Source: Tricholomella constricta (taxonomy: Eukaryota > Basidiomycota > Agaricomycetes > Agaricales > Lyophyllaceae). Taken from it: a stretch of DNA of 64,000 nucleotides. The notes beneath the pieces are model-generated. The model was not told the origin of the DNA and searched no databases. It was given only the letters and a program-made list of their open reading frames with translations. Position 1 is the first letter of the stretch, and every line of letters starts with the position of its first letter. The stretch is taken from positions 62,001-126,000 of the forward strand of contig JAACJP010000039.1 of assembly GCA_013368375.1 (NCBI GenBank). The letters are read 5' to 3'. This document shows, one piece after another, positions 22,854 to 34,340 of this stretch. The position numbers and the translations under genes are program-made.

Positions 22854-25177
22854 ATGGGCAATGCAAAGAACAAGAAAATAAAAAAAGCAGTCACAACTAA
22901 AGCAAATGCGACGACAAAGGCAGCCAGAGCGGCTTCAACTCGGGCTTCTGGTAAAGAGAACACCGCTCCAACAAAGCCCCGCGCCACAAAAACCAAGGCC
23001 ATACGAAATTCCACCCGTAACAGCAGCAACACCAATGACCTAGATGAGGATGCTGCAAATGCAGCATTGATTCTGGCGTCACTCAGGACTGGGACAGTCC
23101 AGAAGAAGTCCAGCGATAGACCCAAGAACATATTGACTGGAGAGGACAAAATTTTTGACCATTCAGAGAGTGATGAGGAGCTGGAGGAGGAGGAGGAGGA
23201 GGAGGAGGAAGACGAGGAGGAGGAAGACGAGGAGGAGGAGGAGGAGGAGGAGGAGGAGGAGGAGGATGAAGTGGAGGAAGTAGTTTCAGTTGTGAAGGCT
23301 GTCGCTTGTGGAAGGAAGAAGGCTCAGGTCCGCAAGTCTGAGCCAGTCACAAAGGACCCTTTGGAAATTGAGAAAAAATGTAAGTTCCTCAACTGGATTA
23401 CATCTGATGAGTCATATCACTCACTACTATCAGTCCATAAGAAGCTTGGGTATGAAATCATCTTCGAGGTCCCCTGTGGAGGAACTCTCAAGGAGCTGGT
23501 CCTGAAATCATATATACCATGGAAGAAGGCTCAAATAGAGATTGCCGAAAAGATGATGCAGCACCCTTCAAAGCTTTGCCTTGGCCACATACTTCCATGG
23601 AAAAGGCAAGGGAGAACCAAAGTGACACCCATGTCATTAGAGAGTGCAGAGGAGTGGGCCAGTATGATCCGTCACATTTCTACTCATATCAATGAGACAT
23701 TTGAAAAGAGCAAGGGCAGAGCTATACCTTCTTTCTCAATTGCTCTGGTTGATCTTCAAGATGATGGAAAGGTATCTTAGCTTGTTCACCATGGTATAGA
23801 CGCTGATGAATGTGCAGAAACTTACTGGGAAGGGATCAAAGAATGTCTCTGACACTACAAAAACTGATGATGCAGCGGAAACCGTTGACCGACTATCAAT
23901 CAGTGATTATCGGCTGGTTGGCGACATTTGTAAACAGCACCATTGCGAAAAGTGCACGAAGGCATGCTTTATAGACCCGGGGCCCCCTGTCATGCACAAA
24001 CCGTATAGCATGAAGCAACTTGCAGCATGGGCTTCCTTGATTGTGGGTTTCTTGTGTTCTTATCTTGCTAATAATATATGACTATTTAATCTAGAAACTT
24101 GGAGTTGCGAAGGTTGATGTACCTCCGTATGATGCGCTAAAGCTCCGTGAACGGTCGTTGAAGGGTTCTGATGAAGTTAATCAGCCTGCTACGATCAGAG
24201 TTGCTTCTGATTCTCATCTGACCGGTGCCGCTTCTGTTGCAGCTAATACCGTGGCTGCATCGACTCCATTCAATCAGTTCACCAATGCCATGCCGCAGGC
24301 TCTTGGGCATGGGACGTCCTCAGTATCAGGTGCTATGTTTTGGCCCCCTCCCAGTCATCTCCATCCATATGGTGCTATTATGGGTACTCCTGGATACCCG
24401 AGCTTATCGTCAGCCTTTGTTCCCACTCCGTACACCATGCCTTATGGAACACCCCTTCCAGCACCTCATTTCAGTCCAGTATCTCAACCTCAAATGATTT
24501 TTCCATGGGGCCATCATGCACAGCCATCCTATCTTCCTGTTCATCCTTCAGCTATCCCTAGCGCTTTCTCGCCTCCCTCTATTCCAAATTATGGCAACAA
24601 TTCCCAACATGGATTTCCCCAATTAGAAAGACCGAGGTTCGAGGAGCACCCGAAATGGCGAGACGACTACAGATCGCTTGGCGACGCTCCCGCTGCTTAT
24701 CACACATCACGATACAATTTACCTCCACAGCAATTGTCGCCTCCGCGCTCACCTGCACGTCACACAGAAACATCTTCTCAGTCACCTCCACGTCACTTCT
24801 CGCCTTTGCTTGGAATATATGATGGTCACGTCAGCCCTGAAAAGAAGCGAGAACGCACTATCTTCGACTCGTGGTCTACATATCAATATCCTGACATTGG
24901 TGATTGGCTCCGAGGGCTTGACGAGGACAGGTTCCGACAGAGCGAGTGGCAGAAATTTTCGGATTTGGAGGGTACCTTGAGGGATGCTGAAATCCATTGG
25001 CTCAACGAATTGAGTTATCTCTCGGCAGAAACACTGCTATCTCTTGCGAAAATGGATGCGTTGACTGCTAATTTTCTTCTGGAATGTGCGGCTATAGACA
25101 CGAAAGAGTTGGACAAGGAAAGAGATAATGGATATGCGAACTCCTCAAATGCGAAAAAACCTCGCACATCATACTAA
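22854..25177 (+). CDS. Transposon passenger protein, unknown function (741 aa)
   Basis: Exons 22854-23771, 23818-24042 and 24095-25177 (introns 46 and 52 bp) give 741 residues. In order: a basic Ala/Lys/Thr-rich N-terminus (1-75), an acidic Glu/Asp run (about 105-145, from a GAG/GAA repeat), and a globular region (about 170-380). The globular region holds KCKFLNWI, LPWKRQG, the Cys/His cluster HHCEKCTKACF and HKPYSMKQLAAWA. A Pro/His/Ser-rich stretch follows, then a C-terminal segment (DWLRGLDEDRF ... LSAETLLSLAKMDALTANFLLECA) that looks like a SAM-type helical domain. This layout suggests a DNA- or protein-binding accessory factor. I do not recognise it as a transposase, and its enclosure by the TIRs suggests it travels with the element. 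Confidence 0.75.
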
Positions 25178-25213
25178 ATGTCTCGATATTATACCAACTT
25201 TTATTAAGTCTAT

Positions 25214-26426
25214 CTACAAATAACCGGAATGTCTAAAATACCCTTTAGAATCCGATACAGATACCGCTTCAAAAATAGCTTCATAGAGCATGAGATAAAC
25301 ATCTGCGTCATCTGCAGGATCGGCACCAGATGCACTCGACCTTGCAAAGTGTGGGTAGTGGCGCCTCAGGTAAGCCTTGATGGAGGAGAAGGCAAGTTCG
25401 ATAGGGTTGTAATCGGGAGAGTAGGCGGGAAGGAATTCAACCTTCATACCCCTGAAAGATGTGATAAATTTAAGAGGGCCGATAAAGGGGTGCATATCAG
25501 AACACACCTTTCCTCGATCATCTCGATGATATGCGGGGCCTTGTGGATGCGGCAGTTGTCCATAACAATCACAGAATTCGGAGCAGGAAAGGGTTGCATT
25601 TGATCCAGTAGACCCGAAATGAAGTCTGTGAATGTTTCAGTGTTATATGACCCTTCGACAATTTGACAATTGATGACGCCGTCGAGAGACAAGGCTGGGA
25701 GTATAGAGTATCTAAGTGGTGCATTAGGCCAATGATATTTCGAAGAAACATTGCAAGACACACCTTTTACCCCGAATATAGAAACACTTGCGATATGCTC
25801 GCCGCCCCTTGAGTGCCCATGCTCGTCCTCGATACGTGGTTCGCCGGTCGAAAGAGCTCTCGTCAACGAAGACTAGCTGGTTGGGCTCATACTTGCTACC
25901 CATCTTGTAGATGTAGTGGAGGCGCTTGTCTTCGTTCCGTTCCATGGCTGATTTGGAGAGCTGCTCAGTGCAAATATTCATTGATATCACAAATATAACG
26001 GTCAAAGCAATGATCATACCTGTTTGAGTGTGAAGCCCCTCTTTCGCAACCCTCTCCATACTGTAGCGAGAGAGACTTTGGTCCCTGATGCCTGCTCTAG
26101 TTGCTCCCGAACCTCATCAAGATATGCATCAGGCGCGCGTTCGATGCAGGCTTCGACATACTGCAAGCTAAAGTGTCAGAATCCGCCACCAAGAAGAATG
26201 AAACCCTCACTGCCAGATCATGAGAAGTCAATGCCGTCTTCGACGTTGTTCGCGCCTTCAAGGGCATCACATGTCCGGTGTCCTTGTGCAGTTTAAGAAC
26301 ATTGAAGATGGTTCGTGTTTTGAGGCCAGTATGCTTTGCTATTTCGTCAGTAGACAGCCCTTGTATATGTCGCATGTGAACAAGGACCCATCGAAGATCC
26401 TCAGAAAAAGGTTTAGAACGAGCCAT
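25214..26426 (-). CDS. Tc1/mariner-type DD34E transposase (331 aa)
   Basis: Five exons (26426-26211, 26160-26020, 25960-25764, 25711-25508, 25451-25214) with introns of 50, 59, 52 and 56 bp join into an uninterrupted 331-residue frame. The N-terminus has a helix-turn-helix (LSTDEIAKHTGLKTRTIFNV) for TIR binding. The DDE/RNase H core shows VFVDESSFDRRT (first Asp), VIVMDNCRIHK (second Asp) and SPDYNPIEL (Glu); 34 residues separate the second Asp and the Glu, the Tc1 spacing. All catalytic residues are present. It would cut and paste DNA at TA sites in the nucleus. Its start lies about 0.8 kb inside the right end, so its promoter is internal to the right TIR region. Confidence 0.92.
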
Positions 26427-26659
26427 CGTCGACGGTACTTGTGAGGCGCTGCACAACAAATAGCACGGCCCGTGATGCCCGATTTCTCATGGAAATCAAA
26501 ATTGTCGAAGGTACATAAAACATTGTATTTGTTGTATTTGAACTAGTGTTAGACCTACTAGAATAACCGTAGGACATAGTACATAGTCAATGATATAATT
26601 CTGTAAGACATAGATGGCCCAATTCAACTTTGAGAAATCTGCTCGAGATTCTGGATGGC

Positions 26660-27229
26660 CAAATATAAGTCTCACCATGGCAAACCAACGACATCCTATT
26701 GTAGTGTTCCTTCACTTCAAGCCCTCCCTGTCTATGATAGAAAGGGCCTCCGAAAGTTTGAAGGGTACGGGGTGAGTGGTGAAAAAGATATCGATGATTT
26801 CGTCGACGCACTGGGGTGAAAGCCGAGGACTTGAAATTCCGGCATATGGCAGACCAACAACATCCTATTGTAGTAGTTCCTTCACTGGAAGCCCTCCCTG
26901 TCTATGCTAAAAAGGGCCTCCTAAAGTTTGAAGGGTACGGGGTGAGTGGTGAAAAAGATATCGATGTTCTCGTTGACGCACTCGGGTGGAAATCCATCAG
27001 CAAGTGTCGAGAACTGGAACCGTGAACCAAGATGAGACCAAATTGTGAATCCAATGGCCTGGTGCCCTCGGCTACAGCAAACGGGAGGGATCTTCAAGCA
27101 GAACCTAGAGCGCAGAGTCGACCGTTGAGGAGGAAATCGCGTTCTCAGTCTCGAGAACAGAAATGATCGTCATTTGTCAATTGTTGTGGCACGTATTTGG
27201 GCTTGTGCCGCCGTTGATGAAAACAGCAA
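26660..27229 (-). repeat. Right terminal inverted repeat with 168 bp internal duplication
   Basis: 26836-27229 mirrors the left TIR. The segment starting at 26678 repeats that starting at 26846 in direct orientation (period 168 bp). The inner copy has lost one base in GTAGTAGTTCC, which frameshifts its copy of the small ORF. Confidence 0.75.
26846..27025 (+). CDS. Small ORF inside right TIR (59 aa)
   Basis: It starts MADQQHPIVVVPSLEALPVY and ends SISKCRELEP. It is the mirror twin of the left-TIR ORF. No known family. Confidence 0.35.
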   Translation: MADQQHPIVVVPSLEALPVYAKKGLLKFEGYGVSGEKDIDVLVDALGWKSISKCRELEP

Positions 27230-27269
27230 TAAATATCACAATTCATTAACAATCCACAACAAAACGCCA

Positions 27270-29486
27270 ATGGCGCCCTCAACCCAACGGAAGCACAACG
27301 GCTCATCCCAACGCCCCGCTCGGCCCAGGAAACGCACAGCGGCAGGGGCTGCACCCGCCTCTCCCGAATCGGGCTCGGGCTCGGAATATCACGAGGAGAG
27401 AGACTCACGCAAGGTGTACGACAGCGACGCACTAGACGATGACGATGTCGATTTTGCTGCTGTTGGCGCTGGCACGAAGAGGAAGCGGGGCGGGGCTGCG
27501 GCATCTGCTTCTGCGAGCCCGAAGAAGAAGAGGGCGAGTGCAAAAACGGATACGAAGGCGCAAGCCGGGCGAAAGAAGCCTTCCAAAGCAAAGGCCCGGG
27601 AGCAGGAGCACGAGGGATCGGAGCAGGAGCAGGAACTGGAGGACGGGCAGGAGATCGTTGGCGCCATTGTGCAGGCGCCTACTACCGGCCAGGGTACGTG
27701 CGTGCGTCTCCCTCCCTCTCTCCCAAAGCCCAACCACGCGTCGTTCTCATTCCTGACTCCTTACACGGTCTTCGCCGCAGTGCCGCACGGCCAAATCTCG
27801 CAAAATACGCTCAACTTCCTGACGAAGCTCCACGATCCAAAGTGCAACGACCGCGAGTGGTACGCCGTCTTTCATTGGCGTCATAACACAACCTCTGAAG
27901 CCCTCTTTTGGAACGCAAGGTTCAAACTCCACGGTATGCCCCCTGTGTTCACCGCGCTTAACACCCTTACAAACACGAACTTGACAGAACAAGTCTACCG
28001 CGCCGCTGAAGCGGAATGGAAAGCCTTCGTTGACGCGTTCACCGCGGACGTCCTCACCCATGCGGACCCGCAGCTGCCACCCCTCCCTGCCAAGGACGTT
28101 GTGCATCGTATATATCGTGACGTGAGTACAGCTTCCTTGTGGAGGGGGAGAAGGTGGATTTGACGCGTCTCACGCATTTACGCACGCGCCCTTTGTCCTC
28201 CGACACGTCTCCCTCACCTCTCCACGGACGTTGTGTCCTTCCTCTTATTTATTATCTCTTCCCTTCCATCCCATCGCACACCTAACACCACTGCATCACA
28301 GATCCGGTTCAGCAACGACAAGACGCCGTACAAGCGCTGTTTTTCGGCGAGCTTCTCGCGCAGTGGGCGCAAGGGCGTGTTTGCGGGGTGTGAGTCGCGA
28401 TTTCCTTCTTTCCTTTTGTTGTTCTTGCTTTTTGTTTTGGGTGTCATGGTTTTGTGGATTTCAAAAATGCCATGCGTGCGTGTTCAAGGGAGGTTCTGGG
28501 TTACGCAGTCTGCTCGTCGGTCGGTCACGCGATCGCGAAGGGGAAGGGCAGCGCGCTTCCTCCATTTCCACAAATGCAGTCTATGACTCGCTTTGATATC
28601 GATTTCCATGTCTAACAGTATTATGGTCGTGTGTATCGTGTATCGCGTTTTTGGGGAGGTGTTGCTTTTCCTTTCGGTGTTCGCACCGAAGTCCCGCAGT
28701 GGTCTTTTCTTTTTTCTTCCTTCTGTCTTTCTTTTGCGTTTCTTTCCCAGCTACCCGTCTGTTCTCGGACACGGATATGAACACGCGTTGATGGATTTGG
28801 TCATTTGATTTGCGCCTCTTTACCCAACACCAACAAACGACGTTCCACCGGATCCTACCTACCTACCTACCTGTATGCCTGTATGTATACCATGAATCCG
28901 GCATATATGCAGATCATGTGTTCGTCTGTCTTCTTTCCTCATCCTGCGCTGCTGCTGATGATGTTACTGCTGATGGTGACTTCTTTGATGCTTTTCCCGG
29001 TACCCGACACGGCGACACCTGACTTTTAATTGAAATCAAACAGTGCAGGTGAGCACGCACCACGACTCGGATTCACATCTGATACCGATGTGTGATGTGT
29101 GGTCCATCTGCCAGTCAAGCCAAGGGGCGAAAGCATCATCGCTGCGGGCACTTGGTGCCCCGGCCGCGCTGAACTTGCTAATTTGAGGTACATATCTACA
29201 TCTTCATCGAACACTGGCACTAACACTGACCACGCGCCTCCGTAGGACGAACATCCAGAACAGCTCCGCGCGCCTGCGGCGCGTGCTGTCTGCGCCCGCA
29301 TTTGTGGAACACTTTGGGGCGCCGACGCCATCGCGCGAGGACGGCGGTGTTGGTGCGCGCCAGAGCGTGTTTGGTGCGGATGACGAGCTCAAGGTCGCGC
29401 CCAAGGGCGTGGACAAGTCGCATCCGTGCGTGTTGATCTCTCTTCTCTATTTGGAATCCGCTTTGGTCTTGCATTGGGGCTGATAC

Positions 29487-29517
<31 letters not shown>

Positions 29518-29928
29518 GGGACATTGACCTGCTCAAATGCCGCTCGTTCTCGGTCGTCCATCGGTACGTCTTTCTTCACCACCATCTTCGCGCATCTCTC
29601 TCTCTCTCTCTCTCTTTGTTTTTGCCTTGACATTTGGCGGCTCCTTTTGTTTCATATAGATTCTCAGACGAAGAAGTGCTAGCGCCAGATTTCAAAGAGA
29701 AGCTGGGCGCGCTGATGCGCATTATGCGTCCGTTTGTGCATTGGTGCGTTGTAATTTTTCTCTCTCAAGGTTGCTGCGGAACCTTTTTGAGCGATTGGAC
29801 TGACTGCGCGGTGTAGCTTGAATGATATGATGACCGTCAATGCAGGCGGCGGCGGTGATGGTGATGGTAGTGGGTCGGATGGTCCGGACGAGGAGGATGA
29901 GGATGAGGACGCGGATGAAGATGAGTGA
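27270..29928 (+). CDS. DUF2461 (TIGR02453) family protein, nuclear-type basic/acidic tails
   Basis: Resolved exons: 27270-27693, 27781-27933, 27988-28121, 28302-28387, then a 3' set ending 29187, 29246-29425, 29519-29563, 29660-29743 and 29817-29928. The N-terminus is basic and Glu/Lys-rich with NLS-like KRKR and KKKR. The DUF2461 core begins at NTLNFLTKLHDPKCNDREWY and includes VHRIYRDIRFSNDKTPYK, the family hallmark, then AAGTWCPGR and LKCRSF.VVHRF. The tail is Gly/Asp/Glu-rich. The exon that should join GVFAG to KPRGES (usually Y-Y/H-x-x-I) was not located between 28388 and 29110. The biochemical function of DUF2461 proteins is not established. A transposon TIR ends 39 bp before the start codon. 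Confidence 0.85.
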
Positions 29929-30207
29929 TTATGCCTGCGTCATGATCATTTGCGTGCACGTCTTAATATAATGTGACTATTGCCATCCTAAAATGTTGCT
30001 CAGGTGTTCGCCTTCCTAATCATATTCAGTACTGGACCATGGGCATGTTACAAGAGATAATATGTATAGGCATGGTGGTACCACTGCATTGTTATCATGT
30101 TCAGTGAGCGAAGCTGCTGGGCTACCATTCAACTCCAGCTTTGGTTAAATTTCGGTTTCTGATGGTATGCTACGGGGACATCTCAGCTGATTTTCTGACA
30201 ACACACC
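29929..30207. other. Convergent 3' intergenic
   Basis: This lies between convergent gene ends; no feature beyond likely polyadenylation signals such as AATATAATG. Confidence 0.35.
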
Positions 30208-32714
30208 TTACCCCGTTTCCTGCTGTGACAGAGCAACATCTAAATAGCTCACGTCACCACTCGTTAGTGACTTTCGAAGGAAATGACGAAGCCGTGCATA
30301 TTCTTCATCTTTGGCTTCTTGATCATCACACTGCCTTGAATGCCCAAAGTCTATGATCGTAACTCCTCCTAAGTCATCGACAAGGATATTCTCCTGACGA
30401 ATATCTCCTTGGAGTATGCCTGCCCCATGAATGGACTTCAATGTTGACAGAGCCGATGTGCTAAATTGAAATGAACGACCCAGTCGAACGAGTTTTTGGT
30501 CAAGTAAAACATACCATTCAGATTTTGAAAAACAAGGTCGCGGCTCTGTGTCGAGTGGAACACCTGCATACCGCATGACAAGAGCACAAGCAGCACCTTC
30601 CAAGTCATCGAAGAAACCCAGCACTGTCCCAATACCTCGAGAAACTCCGTTCGACTTCAAACGGCGATACACTTCATATTCGCTCCCAAGAGCATCACGC
30701 TGATCATAGCCAAAAGCGAGCTTGACGACAACGTCCAGTGGCGAAGTGCCATCTGAGTTTTCTGGCTTAAGGATGCCGCTGTGAACCACGCCTGTTGCAC
30801 CTCGCCCAATTTCCGAGGTCAGGACAACAGTCAGACATTCCTCTAATCCGTAGGTGCGGGTCGCTCGCGGAGAGGTTGGAGGTGTTGGCCTCGTGGGTGC
30901 CATAAGCGAAGGCGCAGAGCGAAGGAACGAGGCAGGGACTAGTGAATCGTACACGTCATATTGGAGGTAGAGCAGGACCACATCACGGTTGTTAGCCTCA
31001 TGTATCGTTTTCTGGTATTCATCAAGTTCATTAGAAGATTGACATAATTCGGGGCAACGTACCTCGATGGCTGCCAGTTCATCAACAACAGGATCTTTCT
31101 TTCCTGCAGAGCTACCACTCTTACCCGCCCTGCGTCCACCTCTACCTTTACCACCCCGGCGTCCATGGCCGTCCTTATGACCACTTCCTGAACCCCGATT
31201 ATGACCTTGGTCGCCTTGGCTTTTGTCGCCACCAATCAGATCGCCGCCATCGCTAGGTTTTGGGTGCGGTATAATGGATGATAGTTGCTGCCAGCGGTCC
31301 ATCCCGTCTTGGATAGCAGCGATATAGACGCCAACTTGGAGTTTCCCGTATCCAGGATTAAAGCAAGTAGGCGGTTCGATGACGTCTGAAACGTAAAGCG
31401 TCTGAGAGCCTCGATGACGAAGACACACCAGTTCGTAGTTTCCAGAATGAAGGACGACGACAGTTGCATCGACTCGTACAGCTTGTGCCCACGCCTACAG
31501 AAAGTTGACCGTCAGCATCATTTTCGGCAAGCATTGTATTGCATCTCGCCTGCTGCACTAGACTTTGCGCGGACAGGTCATGCCGATCTTTTTTGTAGGC
31601 CTCGTCCTCGTCGTCGTCTTTGACCTCGTCATCTCGTTTGCGTTTCTTGCCTTTTTCCTTTGTAGCACTCTCGTGTTCCGATGAACTTGATGGACCAGGG
31701 GGTGGTTGTGATGGAAGCGTCGAAGGACCAGACTTTGTCACTGGCTGTGGTCGGGATGCAGAAGGTGCTCCAAGGTGAGATGCGAATGGTAGCATGCCGA
31801 TTTCCCTGTCGCGGTTTGCTGGATCCACGGACGTTTTTAATGAATTATCCTACAGTAAGATGAGCACCATTGTTTCATGTTCATTGATTCAAGGAGAATG
31901 AACACACAGGGAAAGTCCAAGGGGGCGCCTGTGCGTCGGGTCCAACGACCACTTGCTTAACCTTGCTCCTGGATTTCTCGTGTTTGGGATTGATGTGGCA
32001 TTTGCGAGCATCGCAGTACGTCCAATAAAACTTGCCCAAATTTGGAACCGCGATCATGACTTCAACAGAACCTGCAGATAAACTCTTTATCTGGTAAGAA
32101 GCCAAAGGCGTCTTAGACTTCCTCATCTCCTCAAAGAAGCGTCGTTTTGCGTTCTCCATGCTTTCCTCAATATGGGCTCGTGGTCCTTCAATCTCCTCGT
32201 CAGATTCTGCAATGAAACGAAGTAGCCCATCCATAATTGCATAACCTGAGGAGGCAACAGATTGTGTCCAGATCAAGAGACTGTCCCATTCGGAAAACGA
32301 AGCTGCGGGGTGCAGAGCGAGCGTCGAAGCCAAGTCTGAGCAGTATTTTGCAGTGTATTTGTCATAAAAGTTGGCAACTCCTTTCTCGTCTGTCACCTCC
32401 CTTTCTATGCGCCGCAAATCAAATCTTCGTTGTTCGGCTGTGATGAAGCCTTTCAGAGGTGGAAGGGTCGCTGAAGCGGCGCTAAGTGCTTTATCGACAT
32501 TGCTTGCGAGATCCTGGACAAGGTTTGGAAGACGCTCGACCCTTTTAAGAACCAAGTCGGGCGAAAAATGCTTATCGTAAAATGAAGGTGGACAGGTTGC
32601 AGTTGAAAGCTCTTTTTTAGGGGCAAGAATGAGACGAGGAGGATTCCAAGAGAATAAAGCCTCGATTTCGTCGAGGACTCCAGGCGGGGGCCCAGTGGCA
32701 GTGGTAAAGCTCAT
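30208..32714 (-). CDS. Fungal kinase-like protein (FunK1-like), 762 aa
   Basis: Five exons (32714-31908, 31849-31550, 31494-31063, 31011-30515, 30460-30208) close into one frame. The third join uses a GC-AG intron (CAG|gcgaga...ctgtag); the GT alternative runs into a stop. The N-terminal ~270 residues resemble the helical N-terminal region of basidiomycete kinase-like genes. A Ser/Lys-rich linker follows, then a small globular part (AVRVDATVVVLHSGNYELV). The C-terminal kinase fold has glycine loop GRGATG, VVVKLAF (Lys), GDIRQENIL in place of HRDxxxxN, and IDFGHS. His of the HRD motif is replaced by Gly-Asp, as in other fungal and aminoglycoside-kinase-like enzymes, so activity is possible but unproven. 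I infer FunK1 kinship from layout; substrate unknown. Confidence 0.8.
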
Positions 32715-32779
32715 CGCGGTCAATTCCAAGCCAAGTCACGGACTGCTTATCATGTGACACACTCGTTTTCGAAAATGGG

Positions 32780-33840
32780 AACCTTTCGTTGTGGCAAATT
32801 ATATCATTCGGTTTCTGGGCACGCTGACTCTCGAATCCACGACAACAATACTCGCCGACCCTCTCACGGGCATCTCAAGGGCGATGTTGCGGAAGCGGTG
32901 GAGGACAAATTGGCTTTTTTGGAGGTGGTGGCGCACAGCGGGCCGACAATGTTGGAGAACAGTCCAGTCAACATGCAAATTGGGAGGCTGACGGGAGGCT
33001 AACGGTACTAAAAACAACGCCAACTCTGATTGGACAACTCCTCAAATTCTAGTTTTGACCGGGACCAAATTAGGACATGCGGCTTGCAGTTGCGGAAAGA
33101 GACATCGGAGGTCGGAAACGCTGCGATATAAAAAGGGGTGTGCCTCCCTCAACGCTCCTTACCTCTTACCTCCATCGTCTCCTCATTCAAGTCGCCTTCT
33201 CTTTCTTCTCCAGTCACCCACTACTATGCTGGGAGCGTTTCAAACGTTTCTCAGATACTTCCGTTCGCTGATATGCCGTTCCTAGGTTTCGCAACAAGGC
33301 CCGACAACCGCCACGCCGAGGACGCCACACCGCAAGTCATTCAAGTCCCGACACGCAAGAGCAAGACGGCAAGACGCGACGTTCAAGATCAAGATTCAAG
33401 CTCAAGAGTGTGATGTGTGACCTCAAGTTAGATTTCAAGACTCAAGACTCGCCTCAAGACTCGCCTCAAGATTCGCCTGCCTCAAGACTCGCCTCAAGAC
33501 TCGCCTGCCTCAAGATTCGCCTCTACTGACCTTTTCTCCCCTAGCTATACATACTGTTCGTTTCATTTGCGCATCTTTGTGTATTTCGAACCTCGCAGTG
33601 GAAAGCTTCCCTCACCGAGGGTTTGGTGCTGCCCTGTTGAGCCCTTTGTAGGATAGGCTATAGTAGTCGTACAAATGTTCTTAGCTATATTAGAGTACAG
33701 GTAAATGACAATATAGTTAACATAATAAAAAGGCCTGATTCAGACAGCCGTCGCTTCTCGGACGCCACACCGCAAGTCATTCAAGTCCTAAGCATCCAAG
33801 CTCAAGGATGTGGTGCGTGCGCGTGATCTCTTGTAGTAAA
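32780..33840 (+). repeat. Dispersed TATA-bearing repeat R, copy 1
   Basis: The body resembles 36250-37550 and 49900-51310, all in the same orientation. Landmarks in order: GATGTTGCGGAAGCGGT, GCAAATTGGGAGGCTGACG, GCGATATAAAA (TATA at 33127), CTCATTCAAGTCGCC, a CAAGACTCGCCT microsatellite (33440-33520), GTGGAAAGCTTCCCTCACC, and a 3' AT-rich segment. Copy 1 has an internal deletion relative to copies 2 and 3. The promoter-like core and AATAAA-like 3' segment suggest a solo LTR or a non-autonomous retroelement, but I could not define TG...CA ends. Confidence 0.6.
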
Positions 33841-34340
33841 AGGACTGGGGATTGGTTGAGCGGGGCTTCAGGCGCGCGTTTCCGTTTGCGGGATTTCAAG
33901 TACCTTTTTCAACCGCCTCTCGGGGCCGCTGGGAGGACTGGTGACACTGGCGGCGTTGACCCGTGCCGATCTACTTGAGCATGGTTGTCTGCGAGGCCAT
34001 TATCAGACTACAACTACGATGCGCAACTCAAGTCTCTCTTTGGACTTCTTTTGTCCTTTGTTTTGAGGGGGCGAGTTAGTGTCGACGTCCATCAATGGCC
34101 TCTCCGAGCGCTCCTCTCAGGGCACAGAACACTCTCGTACTTGAAACCGGCGCAGCGCTCCTCGCCAACGTTAGCGACTTCTATATCAAGAGCACATATT
34201 CAAGTCTATCGGCATGATGGTCGCGCACTTTGAAGCTGGGATTTGATTACTCCCGAAAAGGAAAGGCGGTGACCAAATCTGGATCGACGCGTTCTGTTAC
34301 ACACGCCATGTAAAATGCTGTCGACACGCAGTTGGCGGCG
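33841..34340. other. Flank between repeat R copy 1 and protease pseudogene
   Basis: No gene is supported; probably the former promoter of the protease. Confidence 0.35.

Larger units (their letters stand above)
22186..27229. mobile_element. TA-flanked two-gene Tc1/mariner-class transposon with long TIRs
   Basis: The 5,044 bp element starts TTGCTGTTTTCATC and ends with its reverse complement. TA dinucleotides flank it at 22184-22185 and 27230-27231, as expected for a Tc1/mariner target-site duplication. The inverted repeats extend about 0.4 kb with only scattered mismatches. Inside are a plus-strand 741-aa passenger gene (22854-25177) and a minus-strand DD34E transposase (26426-25214), convergent and 36 bp apart. 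The right repeat carries an internal 168 bp direct duplication. Near-identical ends and an open transposase frame point to recent mobility. Family membership follows from the DDE signature. Confidence 0.85.

Noticed and set aside
26816..26845. Start upstream of the right-TIR ORF (69-aa version)
   Set aside because: The extra residues are not shared by the left-TIR twin, which starts at MANQR.
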